Source: Sphingobacteriales bacterium
Lineage (GTDB): Bacteria; Bacteroidota; Bacteroidia; Chitinophagales; Chitinophagaceae
Direction: 5' to 3'
Assembly (NCBI GenBank): GCA_004294195.1
Contig: REAQ01000271.1
Span: 1 to 12,908, forward strand
DNA length: 12,908 bases
This document shows, piece after piece, positions 1-6,834 of the stretch. The translations under genes were made by a program, and so were the position numbers. The notes beneath the pieces are model-generated. The model was not told the DNA's origin, ran no database searches, and saw only the letters and a program-made list of their open reading frames with translations. Positions within the stretch are counted from its first letter, which is position 1. Each line of letters starts with the position of its first letter.

Positions 1-1
1 T

Positions 2-694
2 CCGCAGAAAGAGATCGATTCCCTGTTGAATTATGTACAACAACGCCCCTATGCCACTAAAGTGGAATATGTGACCAAGGAGATGGCCAAACAGAAATTT
101 ATTGGAGACAATAATGAAGACTGGAATAAAGTGCTGGACTATAACCCGCTTCCGGCCAGCGTAGATTATTACCTAAAACCTAAATACGTCAATAAAGACA
201 GCCTGCCCAGTATTGTGGCGGACGCCCAGAACTTCTTCATCGTCAGCGAGGTGAAATATCCCGATGCAGTGGTGAACAGCCTGAATGCCATGGTGCGCCG
301 GGTGGAAGTGGTGCTTTTGATCATTGCCGCCTTGCTGAGCCTCATTGCAATTGTTTTGATCGATAATACCATCAAATTAGCCATGTTCAGCCATCGGTTC
401 ATCATCAAAACCATGCAGATGGTAGGGGCTACCCGGTGGTTTATTTCCAAACCTTTTGATCGGAAAGCGATCATCAATGGGCTGGTCTCGGCTGTTTTGG
501 CCATAGCAGCCATCCTGGTTATCATCTATAGTGTGGAACGATGGTGGCTGCCAGAAATCAAGGCTCTGCGGGACAATGGGCTGATGGTGCTGCTTTTCCT
601 CGCCCTCATTGTGATGGGCATCGGCATCACCTTTTTCAGTACCCACCGCAGTGTGACCAAGTATTTGAAGATGAAGCTGGATGATCTTTATTAG
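2..694 (+). CDS. ftsX: Cell division protein FtsX (5'-truncated)
   Basis: FtsX is the membrane subunit of the FtsEX ABC-type complex that couples cytoplasmic ATP hydrolysis to activation of peptidoglycan hydrolases at the division septum. The reading frame is open to the left edge, so 230 C-terminal residues are visible and the N-terminal segment with TM1 lies outside. What is seen is part of the periplasmic domain (a segment ending in the VTKEMA motif region, then a proline-rich stretch), followed by three hydrophobic segments. After the first of these comes the family hallmark: NTIKLA, then MVGAT and a PFDRKA-like segment. This is the FtsX/MacB-type permease fold. The gene ends in TAG at 692-694. 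It is followed after 70 nt by a DUF3098 gene and uppP, an order typical of Bacteroidota, which supports the assignment. Confidence 0.95.
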   Translation, partial: PQKEIDSLLNYVQQRPYATKVEYVTKEMAKQKFIGDNNEDWNKVLDYNPLPASVDYYLKPKYVNKDSLPSIVADAQNFFIVSEVKYPDAVVNSLNAMVRRVEVVLLIIAALLSLIAIVLIDNTIKLAMFSHRFIIKTMQMVGATRWFISKPFDRKAIINGLVSAVLAIAAILVIIYSVERWWLPEIKALRDNGLMVLLFLALIVMGIGITFFSTHRSVTKYLKMKLDDLY

Positions 695-695
695 G

Positions 696-720
696 GGGAG
701 GGTTTAGGGTGAGGGTTTAG
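696..720. repeat. Degenerate AGGG-type short repeat after ftsX
   Basis: Directly after the ftsX stop the sequence contains two copies of AGGGTTTAG (699-707 and 712-720) set in a run of AGGG units about 6-7 nt apart (A at 699, 706 and 712). It resembles the short G-rich intergenic repeats seen elsewhere in this window. No hairpin was seen. It lies in the 70-nt gap before the DUF3098 gene and has no assigned function. Confidence 0.5.
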
Positions 721-764
721 AAGAGGCTATAGACCTGCGACCTAAAAAATACTATCTTGCGCTC

Positions 765-998
765 ATGGAAAAAAAGAAAAACGAGCTGTTTACGAAAGAC
801 AATTACCTGTGGATGGGCATTGGCATCGCTGTGATCCTCGTGGGTCTGTTATTGATGGCAGGGGGTAAAAGCGAGACAGCAACGGCATTTAACGATAACG
901 AAATCTATAGTCTCCGCAGGATCACCATCGCTCCCATCCTGATCATTGCAGGTTTGATGATTGAAGTTTACGCCATCATGAAGAGGCCCAAAGCCTGA
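765..998 (+). CDS. DUF3098 family small membrane protein
   Basis: This 77-residue protein begins with a charged cytoplasmic-looking stretch (MEKKKNELF). It then has two hydrophobic helices, at roughly residues 16-33 and 52-71, joined by a polar loop containing FNDNEIYS. The motif DNYLWMGIG near the N-terminus and the short basic tail (MKRPKA) fit the DUF3098 family, which is found in Bacteroidota between ftsX and uppP. The biochemical function is unknown. The position suggests a link to the division/cell-wall cluster, but this is an inference from context. The ATG at 765 is the first start in frame. Only 6 nt separate its stop from uppP, so the two are probably co-transcribed. A degenerate -7-like TATCTTG sits at 753-759 just before the start, too weak to call as a promoter. 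Confidence 0.85.
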   Translation: MEKKKNELFTKDNYLWMGIGIAVILVGLLLMAGGKSETATAFNDNEIYSLRRITIAPILIIAGLMIEVYAIMKRPKA

Positions 999-1004
999 TA
1001 GCGC

Positions 1005-1799
1005 ATGAACACTATTCAGGCCATCATCATTGCCATCATTGAAGGCATTACCGAGTTTTTACCCATCTCCTCCACGGGGCATATGGCCATCACCTCAGCA
1101 TTCATGGGGATCAATACTGACCCCTTCACCAAACTGTTTGAGATCGTGATCCAGTTTGGCGCCATCCTATCTGTGGTTGTGCTGTACTGGAAAAAATTCC
1201 TCGACTTCAAATCCTTTTCTTTCTATATCAAACTGGTTGTTGCCATTTTGCCTGCACTGGCCTTTGGCGCCTTGCTGAAGAAACACATCGATGAAGTGCT
1301 GGAGAAACCCCTGATCATCGCCATCATTCTTTTTCTCGGCGGGATCCTGTTATTGTTTGTGGACCGATGGTTCAAAAACCCAACAACCCTCCGCGAAGAG
1401 GATATCACCAACAAGCAGGCCCTCGCCATCGGTGGCTATCAGGTGCTGGCTGTAGTGTTTCCCGGTCTCAGCCGCAGTGCAGCCACCATTATCGGCGGTA
1501 TGCAACAGAAACTGTCCAGGTCAGCTGCTGCTGAGTTTTCATTCTTCCTGGCCGTGCCCACCATGATGGCTGCAACCGTAAAAAGTTTATGGGATGTTTA
1601 CCAGGACAGCCCTGAAGTACTCAATACTAGCAATCTCAGCACCCTGCTCCTGGGCTGCGTTGTTGCATTTGTGATAGCCATCCTCGCCATCAAATTTTTG
1701 ATCAGCTACCTGCAGAAAAACGGATTCAGGATCTTCGGCATCTACCGGATCATCCTTGGGATCATTTTATTCATCCTGATTGCGGCAGGAAAACTATAG
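1005..1799 (+). CDS. uppP: Undecaprenyl-diphosphatase UppP (BacA family)
   Basis: UppP dephosphorylates undecaprenyl pyrophosphate to the monophosphate, recycling the lipid carrier used for peptidoglycan and other envelope glycans; overproduction gives bacitracin resistance. The 264-residue length is normal for the family, and the protein is hydrophobic throughout with about eight membrane segments. The first signature, [14 protein letters not shown], lies at residues 13-26 and holds the catalytic Glu17 and His26 region. The second signature, [10 protein letters not shown], lies at 153-162 with Arg157. The usual SRSG is SRSA here. The later EFSFFLAVP (177-185) also matches the family. The ATG at 1005 follows the DUF3098 stop by 6 nt, consistent with an operon with ftsX. 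In many Bacteroidota truB follows uppP; here a repeat region and an MFS gene follow instead. Confidence 0.96.
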   Translation: MNTIQAIIIAIIEGITEFLPISSTGHMAITSAFMGINTDPFTKLFEIVIQFGAILSVVVLYWKKFLDFKSFSFYIKLVVAILPALAFGALLKKHIDEVLEKPLIIAIILFLGGILLLFVDRWFKNPTTLREEDITNKQALAIGGYQVLAVVFPGLSRSAATIIGGMQQKLSRSAAAEFSFFLAVPTMMAATVKSLWDVYQDSPEVLNTSNLSTLLLGCVVAFVIAILAIKFLISYLQKNGFRIFGIYRIILGIILFILIAAGKL

Positions 1800-1801
1800 T
1801 C

Positions 1802-1853
1802 AAGTAAAAAATCTTACCTTTTTACTTCTAAATTTTTACTTTTTACTTTTCAA
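1802..1853. repeat. Inverted repeat plus period-7 TTTTTAC repeat
   Basis: AAGTAAAAA (1802-1810) is the exact inverse complement of TTTTTACTT (1819-1827), giving a 9-bp AT-rich stem with an 8-nt loop. From 1819 the sequence runs in seven-base steps: TTTTTAC (1819), TTCTAAA (1826), TTTTTAC (1833), TTTTTAC (1840), TTTTCAA (1847). It starts two bases after the uppP stop. It could act as a weak terminator for the ftsX–uppP operon, because the stem is followed by T-rich sequence, but the stem is GC-poor. It fills nearly the whole uppP/MFS gap. Confidence 0.7.
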
Positions 1854-1867
1854 CCACACTTGAGATT

Positions 1868-3223
1868 TTGACTACCACCAATACCACCGCCCCGAAAAAT
1901 GTTGTACGCGCATGGACCATGTACGACTGGGCCAACTCAGTTTATAACCTGGTGATCACCTCCACCATTTTCCCGGCATATTATGACAGCATGACGGGAG
2001 ATGGCGATACCACTACTGTTGACATGGTGCATTTCCTGGGGTTTGATTTCCAGAATACCGCACTGTATAACTATACACTTTCATTTGCCTTCCTGATCGT
2101 AGCATTGATGTCTCCCTTGTTGTCTTCTATTGCTGATTACAGGGGCACCAAGAAAAAGTTCCTGCGGTTTTTCATGACCCTTGGAGCCATCTCTTGCTCA
2201 ATGTTGTTCTTCTATGGCAAAAACAACCTGTGGCTTGGACTAACCTGCACCGTACTGGCGTGCATTGGATACTGGTCAAGCATCGTATTTTACAACTCTT
2301 ATCTCCCCGAGATTGCCGCACCCGAAGACCGGGATAAGATCAGTGCGAGGGGATTCTCTATGGGATACATCGGCAGTGTGTTGCTGCAATTGGTGAGTCT
2401 TGTGCTGGTGCTGAAAGGAAAAGATTTGTTTGGGATCGATGGGGGTCAGGCTTCGCAAATTTCCTTCTTGCTGGTGGGCTTCTGGTGGTTGGGATTTGGT
2501 AGTCGTGCCCTGGCTAAGCTCCCTGCAAATGCACCTGCTGCAGAGTCTGGTGAAAAACGCAATCTGTTGTCCAGCGGTTATAAAGAACTCGGCAAAGTGT
2601 GGAATGAATTGAAAAAATTACGCGTGCTGAAGAGTTTCCTCGGTGCATACTTCTTTTACAACATGGGCGTGCAAACGGTGATGCTGGCGGCGCCACTATA
2701 TGCCAGCAGTGAACTGGCTATCCCGCAACAAAATCTCATCATCGCCATCCTGTTGATCCAGTTGATTGCGATTCCGGGCGCATATTTTATTGCGATGTTA
2801 TCTGGTAAACTTGGAAACATTCCGGCCATCATGCTCTGCGTGGTTTTCTGGATCTTTCTTTGTTACCTGGGCTACACCACCAAGTCTGGGGACGTCAACG
2901 GATTCTATCTGCTCGCATCGCTCATAGGTTTTGTCATGGGCGGCATCCAGGCCCTGAGCCGATCCACTTATGCTAAGCTCATGCCTGTCACCAAAGACAC
3001 GGCATCGTATTTCAGCTTTTTCGATGTCTCGGAAAAAATCGGGATCGTCATCGGTCTATTTCTTTTTGGTTACCTCACAGAGATCACAAAATCCCAACGC
3101 ATGAGCGTGCTTTCATGCATGACTTTTTTTGCGATAGGACTGTTCATGTTGATCATCACATTAAGAAGAAGCAAAAAAGCGGCTAGCGGAGTAAAGGATA
3201 TTTCTGATATTGCAAGGGTATGA
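1868..3223 (+). CDS. MFS transporter, UMF1/Atg22-like family
   Basis: This 451-residue polytopic protein has about 12 hydrophobic segments and a central hydrophilic region near residues 218-250. The opening AWTMYDWANSVYN, with ITSTIFPAYY shortly after, is the signature of the UMF1 (Atg22-like) branch of the major facilitator superfamily. Substrates of bacterial members are largely unknown; the fungal relative exports amino acids from the vacuole. The start is uncertain: the frame is closed upstream at 1829-1831 (TAA). The first ATG in frame (1919) would remove the N-terminal part preceding the signature, so TTG at 1868 is preferred. The last bases overlap the start of the next gene (ATGA, 3220-3223), so transporter and hydrolase are probably translationally coupled and may act on related compounds. 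Confidence 0.85.
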   Translation: MTTTNTTAPKNVVRAWTMYDWANSVYNLVITSTIFPAYYDSMTGDGDTTTVDMVHFLGFDFQNTALYNYTLSFAFLIVALMSPLLSSIADYRGTKKKFLRFFMTLGAISCSMLFFYGKNNLWLGLTCTVLACIGYWSSIVFYNSYLPEIAAPEDRDKISARGFSMGYIGSVLLQLVSLVLVLKGKDLFGIDGGQASQISFLLVGFWWLGFGSRALAKLPANAPAAESGEKRNLLSSGYKELGKVWNELKKLRVLKSFLGAYFFYNMGVQTVMLAAPLYASSELAIPQQNLIIAILLIQLIAIPGAYFIAMLSGKLGNIPAIMLCVVFWIFLCYLGYTTKSGDVNGFYLLASLIGFVMGGIQALSRSTYAKLMPVTKDTASYFSFFDVSEKIGIVIGLFLFGYLTEITKSQRMSVLSCMTFFAIGLFMLIITLRRSKKAASGVKDISDIARV

Positions 3224-4068
3224 AAATCTATCCCATCAATACCGGCAATTTCAAACTGGATGGCGGCGCCATGTTCGGTGTGGTCCCGAAATCCATCTGG
3301 AACAAACTTAACCCTGCTGACGACAGTAACCTCTGCAACTGGGCGATGCGTTGCCTGTTGATTGAAGATGAGGACCGGCTGATCCTGGTAGATAATGGCA
3401 TCGGAAATAAGCAGGATGAAAAATTCTTCTCGCATTATCACTTGAATGGAGACGATAGTCTGGATAAATCGCTGGCCGCGCTGGGCGTGAAACATGAAGA
3501 CATCACAGACGTGATCCTAACGCATTTGCATTTTGATCATTGTGGCGGATCCATCGTCAGGAAGAATGGTGAGCTGGTGATCGCATTCCCGAATGCTAAA
3601 TACTGGAGCAATGCGCGGCATTGGAAATGGGCCACAGAACCCAATGCCCGGGAAAAAGCCTCCTTTCTGAAAGAGAACATCCTTCCTATTCAGGCCTCCG
3701 GACAATTACATATGATTGAGGTCAATGAGAAAGGACTTACCCCTTTTACTAAAAACATTTCCATTCGTTTTGCCTTTGGGCATACGGATGCCATGATGCT
3801 TCCGCAGATCAATTACAATGGTCGTACCTATGTTTACATGGCAGATCTCTTGCCTGCCGCGGCACACGTGCCCTTGCCTTATGTGATGGCATACGATATG
3901 TTCCCGTTGAAGACCCTAGAAGAGAAAAAAGATTTTCTCGAAGAAGCGGCAGACAAAAATTATGTTCTCATTTTTGAGCACGATCCTTCTATTGTTTGCT
4001 GCACATTAGAAAAAACGGAGAAAGGAATACGGGTGAAGGAGAAATTTGACAATTTGGAAATGCGGTAA
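3220..4068 (+). CDS. Metallo-beta-lactamase-fold hydrolase
   Basis: This 282-residue protein contains the complete metal site of the MBL superfamily. HLHFDH is at residues 102-107 followed by CGG, the third-site His is 188 (GHTD), the bridging Asp is 209 (MADLLPAAAHVP) and the last His is 254 (FEHD). This pattern predicts a two-zinc hydrolase. The overall arrangement resembles the AHL-lactonase/methyl-parathion-hydrolase branch more than glyoxalase II or true beta-lactamases, but the substrate cannot be read from sequence. There is no signal peptide, so it is probably cytoplasmic. The ATG at 3220 overlaps the MFS stop by 4 nt. The last codons (about 4042-4066, encoding KFDNLEMR) are part of a period-8 repeat that continues past the stop, suggesting the natural C-terminus was altered by repeat sequence. 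Confidence 0.9.
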   Translation: MKIYPINTGNFKLDGGAMFGVVPKSIWNKLNPADDSNLCNWAMRCLLIEDEDRLILVDNGIGNKQDEKFFSHYHLNGDDSLDKSLAALGVKHEDITDVILTHLHFDHCGGSIVRKNGELVIAFPNAKYWSNARHWKWATEPNAREKASFLKENILPIQASGQLHMIEVNEKGLTPFTKNISIRFAFGHTDAMMLPQINYNGRTYVYMADLLPAAAHVPLPYVMAYDMFPLKTLEEKKDFLEEAADKNYVLIFEHDPSIVCCTLEKTEKGIRVKEKFDNLEMR

Positions 4069-4082
4069 TGTGGCAATGCGAA
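4042..4082. repeat. Period-8 AATG-type tandem repeat across a stop codon
   Basis: Four consecutive 8-base units are visible: AATTTGGA (4051), AATGCGGT (4059), AATGTGGC (4067) and AATGCGAA (4075). They are preceded by a related AAATTTGAC at 4042-4050. The block covers the 3' end of the MBL-fold gene, its TAA stop at 4066-4068, and all of the 14-nt gap up to the convergent DUF3108 stop at 4083. Confidence 0.7.
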
Positions 4083-4877
4083 CTAAAATCTGGTACTGAC
4101 TTTTGACGTCAACGGATAGCGCAGATTATTGAATCCCATCATATCCACTTTCACGCTTCCTACCGTGATGGGGCTTTCCACCCGGAGTGGAATATGGTTA
4201 CGGTCATCCGAGATCCAGATGTTCATTTTTTCGCCGCCTTCAAAGATACTTCCCTTGATGAGCAGTGGTTTGATCTTAATGGCGTTGAACTTACCGTATT
4301 TTGTTTTGACGGTCTCTTTTCCCAGATAGCGGATGGTGAGCTGATACACTTCATTATCGATGAACAAAGAGAAAGGAATTTTATCATTCACCTTGTACTT
4401 GTTATAGTCTATGTTCCTTGCATAATACACCGCACTGATCACATCCTGCACACAAGGCGGTATAGGCACTTGTCCTTTTTCAGTGGATGCGGATTTGCCA
4501 TTGTGATTGAAGGTGACATTCTCTTTCTTTTTGTATCCGCCTTCGTCGATATTCCTGACAAATTTATATGGTTTGAGGGATTGGGTATCAATATAGGATT
4601 CATATCGGTCCCTTACTTTAAAAATCCAATCATAAGTTGGGTTGCTATACCCATCAGCGATGATATGATAAGTTGGTTGATTGTTCAGCTTCTCCATGCC
4701 AACGTTCACATAAGCTGTACCGGCGTCAACATACAAGCCAATGACGCTGTAAAAAACCTTGAAGGTGATCCGTTCTCCATTGAGAAAAGTAGTGTTCACT
4801 ATACCGCAAAAATCGTCACCTGCACTGGTGGATCTGGTAACCAGCATCAACAGGATGGCGATGAGGAATTTCTTCAT
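4083..4877 (-). CDS. Exported DUF3108 protein
   Basis: From the ATG at 4877 the protein has 264 residues and opens with a clear signal peptide: MKK, a hydrophobic core (FLIAILLMLV), then TRSTSA before GDD, with likely signal peptidase I cleavage after TSA. A TTG at 4898 would add seven residues ahead of this signal and overlap the upstream stop; the ATG gives a normal signal peptide and is preferred. The mature part is beta-rich, with GERITFKVFYS, YESYIDTQSLKPYKF, and a C-terminal MNIWISDDRNHIPLRVES segment, typical of DUF3108. Function is unknown; such proteins are periplasmic or outer-membrane associated in Gram-negative bacteria. It directly follows the LPG-synthase-like membrane gene, so they form a two-gene envelope operon. 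It converges with the MBL gene. Confidence 0.88.
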   Translation of the reverse strand: MKKFLIAILLMLVTRSTSAGDDFCGIVNTTFLNGERITFKVFYSVIGLYVDAGTAYVNVGMEKLNNQPTYHIIADGYSNPTYDWIFKVRDRYESYIDTQSLKPYKFVRNIDEGGYKKKENVTFNHNGKSASTEKGQVPIPPCVQDVISAVYYARNIDYNKYKVNDKIPFSLFIDNEVYQLTIRYLGKETVKTKYGKFNAIKIKPLLIKGSIFEGGEKMNIWISDDRNHIPLRVESPITVGSVKVDMMGFNNLRYPLTSKVSTRF

Positions 4878-4894
4878 AACAAGTGCTTTCGTTT

Positions 4895-5902
4895 TCAACG
4901 GGGTGTAGGATCAGGTGTTTTTCCTTTCTTAAAGATACGTAATCCGAGGAGGAACAGCGAACCTGCCATAGCGGGCACCACCAGGTTGATGAGCCAGATG
5001 GCTGTGGCTGCCGTATAGATCCCTACCGTATTGGTACTGTATAAGCTAAACAGGAAAAGGCTGTACTCCCATCGTAACCCCAATTCCAGGATGGCTATGG
5101 TTGGCCAGATGGCCAGGCAGAGAAATAACACGGATACCAACCAAAAACCCACCCAAACGTCAACGCCTACATGTAGTACCTGCAACAACAAGTTATATTG
5201 AATCGTGAACACGATGAAACGCAGGAGGGATAAGGAAAGCACTCTTAACAAAAGAGTAACAGAGAGTTCTTCCATCACAGCGATATGCTGTATAAATGTG
5301 GTGAGGCCGGGTAATCGTTCTATGCCTTTGATGATCCAGCTGATCCTGAAGTAGATCAGCAGACAAACCAGTGTGATGATCACCAGCATCCATCTGATGG
5401 ATTTGAACCAGATCGCCAATCCGCTGAGTTGCTCTTTTTGCATTAACGCATCAGAGAGCACATATAGACCTGCCACACCTACGATAAGGGTGACGATGAG
5501 TTGACTAAAGCTTCCGGCAATGGTAAGTGAAACAGACTTCAATCTATTGCCTTCATCCACAAACAACATGCGGCCGCCATACTCACCTATCCTGTTGGGC
5601 GTATTCATGGCGAATGACACACCGGTTAGTGTGGCTTTGAAAGCGCGTAGAAAGGGCATCTTCTGAATGGGCAACAACAGTACCTGCCATTTCCTGGCTT
5701 CAATGCCCCAATTCATCAACATGAGTAGAAATACCAGCCAGAATTTCCACGCATGCTCACCATATGCAGCTTCAAGTATATAACCCAGATGTGTGTCGAG
5801 ATCCGGCTGCTGTCTGATCTGCTTGACCATCGAATACACCAACCAGACAAAGATGATCGGCCCAAGAAAGTAGTTGAGGAATATTTTGATACTTTTGCCC
5901 AA
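4895..5902 (-). CDS. LPG-synthase-like (flippase domain) integral membrane protein
   Basis: This 335-residue polytopic protein carries features of the lysylphosphatidylglycerol-synthase transmembrane domain family: LMNWGIEARKWQVLL (residues about 62-76), followed by MNTPNRIGEYGGR (about 98-110), and then a series of hydrophobic helices to the C-terminus. It corresponds to the membrane (flippase-like) half of MprF without the soluble aminoacyl-transferase half, so lysinylation of lipid is not expected. Related stand-alone proteins are thought to move or protect lipids, and the substrate is unknown. The start is TTG at 5902: the frame closes 18-21 nt upstream (TAA at 5921-5923), no ATG is available, and GGAGA lies 9 nt ahead. 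A perfect -7 box (5916-5923) precedes it. The 3' end almost touches the DUF3108 gene. Confidence 0.85.
   Translation of the reverse strand: MGKSIKIFLNYFLGPIIFVWLVYSMVKQIRQQPDLDTHLGYILEAAYGEHAWKFWLVFLLMLMNWGIEARKWQVLLLPIQKMPFLRAFKATLTGVSFAMNTPNRIGEYGGRMLFVDEGNRLKSVSLTIAGSFSQLIVTLIVGVAGLYVLSDALMQKEQLSGLAIWFKSIRWMLVIITLVCLLIYFRISWIIKGIERLPGLTTFIQHIAVMEELSVTLLLRVLSLSLLRFIVFTIQYNLLLQVLHVGVDVWVGFWLVSVLFLCLAIWPTIAILELGLRWEYSLFLFSLYSTNTVGIYTAATAIWLINLVVPAMAGSLFLLGLRIFKKGKTPDPTPR
5890..5897 (+). promoter_or_regulatory. -7 promoter box for ruvC
   Basis: TACTTTTG matches the Bacteroidota -7 consensus TAnnTTTG exactly. A transcript would begin about 4-6 nt downstream, near 5902, giving a leader of about 28 nt to the TTG start at 5931. 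No TTG lies in the preferred -33 spacing (the nearest is 13 nt upstream). The box lies inside the first codons of the divergent membrane-protein gene. Confidence 0.55.
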
Positions 5903-5915
5903 CAGCTTCTTTCTC

Positions 5916-5923
5916 CAAAATTA
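5916..5923 (-). promoter_or_regulatory. -7 promoter box for the LPG-synthase-like gene
   Basis: On the minus strand this reads TAATTTTG, an exact match to TAnnTTTG. Transcription would start around 5910-5912 and leave a leader of under about 10 nt before the TTG at 5902. No TTG is found at -33 spacing. It also lies inside the presumed ruvC leader. Confidence 0.5.
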
Positions 5924-5930
5924 CATTCTC

Positions 5931-6494
5931 TTGTCACATTCCCAGAAAATAATCCTTGGTATTGACCCCGGCACAGTAGTGATGGGATACAGTGTGATCA
6001 TTATCAATGGTAACAAGTTGGGAATGACCACCATGGATGCAGTGAAACTCACTGGCAAGGACATGTTCCATCGCCTGCAGAAAATACATCAACTGATGCA
6101 GGACCTGATCCAACAGTTCAAACCACAGGAGCTGGCCATTGAAGCACCATTCTACGGAAAGAATGTACAAAGCATGTTGAAGTTGGGACGTGCACAGGGC
6201 ATCGCCATTGCGGTTGCTATGCAGGCGGGAATTCCCGTGACCGAGTACTCTCCAAGAAAAGTAAAACAATCCATAACCGGAAACGGCAATGCAGATAAAG
6301 AACAGGTCTGGAAAATGCTGCAATCTATTCTCACCCTACCCGCTGCGGAGGGCCACGTTTTTGATGCTTCCGATGCACTTGCTGTAGCGGTCTGTCATCA
6401 CTTCAACTCCAACCATGCACTTGCATTAACTGGCGGGAAGGCCAACAACTGGGAAGATTTTATTCGTAAAAATGCAGATCGTATCCGCAAATAA
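5931..6494 (+). CDS. ruvC: Crossover junction endodeoxyribonuclease RuvC
   Basis: RuvC is the Holliday-junction resolvase that cuts RuvAB-bound four-way junctions during recombinational repair. Starting at TTG 5931 the protein has 187 residues, the usual length. The four acidic catalytic positions are visible: Asp12 in GIDPGT, Glu71 in AIEAPFYGKN, and Asp145 and Asp148 in FDASDALAVAVCHH. A longer frame begins at TTG 5874, but its extra 19 residues precede the conserved KIILGIDPGT start, resemble no family sequence, and would begin upstream of the predicted transcript start. TTG 5931 is therefore chosen although no clear ribosome-binding site is seen. The gene is divergent from the membrane protein and its stop lies 4 nt from the stop of the convergent four-TM protein. 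Confidence 0.94.
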   Translation: MSHSQKIILGIDPGTVVMGYSVIIINGNKLGMTTMDAVKLTGKDMFHRLQKIHQLMQDLIQQFKPQELAIEAPFYGKNVQSMLKLGRAQGIAIAVAMQAGIPVTEYSPRKVKQSITGNGNADKEQVWKMLQSILTLPAAEGHVFDASDALAVAVCHHFNSNHALALTGGKANNWEDFIRKNADRIRK

Positions 6495-6498
6495 CCAA

Positions 6499-6834
6499 CT
6501 ACTTGAACTTACGGAAGAAAGCAAGGAACAGTCCGGCAGGCACCAGAAGCAATAGGTTCCAATAGGAAAATGCGCCCGTGTAGAGATCGATGCCAAATTT
6601 GATGGCCAACATGATAAAAAACAGATACAAACCCCATTTCTCCATACTAGCCAATCCCGCAAAAGAAGCAAACAACCCTACCGTTACCAACATATTCACT
6701 GCAGGATAAAACAATCCGTAAGGCGCGTACGCTCCAGTAAAGGAATAGATGATGTTGAATAACCCGGCTGCTGCAAGCAAGTAAATGGTGATGGTAACCG
6801 GTAAAGGAGCCTTGATGCTTGTCTTCTCAGACAT
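6499..6834 (-). CDS. Small four-TM membrane protein, unknown function
   Basis: This 111-residue protein is almost entirely hydrophobic. After a short polar N-terminus (MSEKTSIKAP) come about four membrane helices, at roughly residues 13-33, 38-60, 65-84 and 90-107, ending in a basic tail (FFRKFK) that suggests a cytoplasmic C-terminus. I recognise no family motif. It is the last gene of the greA–HIT cluster: its ATG at 6834 lies 8 nt inside the 3' end of the HIT gene, so its translation is probably coupled. It converges with ruvC with a 4-nt gap. The overlapping start and good codon structure make it a real gene; the role cannot be inferred. Confidence 0.75.
   Translation of the reverse strand: MSEKTSIKAPLPVTITIYLLAAAGLFNIIYSFTGAYAPYGLFYPAVNMLVTVGLFASFAGLASMEKWGLYLFFIMLAIKFGIDLYTGAFSYWNLLLLVPAGLFLAFFRKFK

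Noticed and set aside
703..720. Telomere-like TTTAGGG unit
   Set aside because: Only one exact copy is present in an irregular AGGG run within a bacterial operon; it is a chance form of a short intergenic repeat.
4194..5018. Plus-strand open frame of 274 codons across the DUF3108 and membrane-protein genes
   Set aside because: It lies antisense to two genes with clear signal peptide, family motifs and proper starts; its translation has no recognisable domain and looks like a mirror of their codon use.
5874..5930. N-terminal extension of RuvC from TTG 5874
   Set aside because: The added residues are not family-like, overlap the divergent gene's start, and precede the predicted transcript start.
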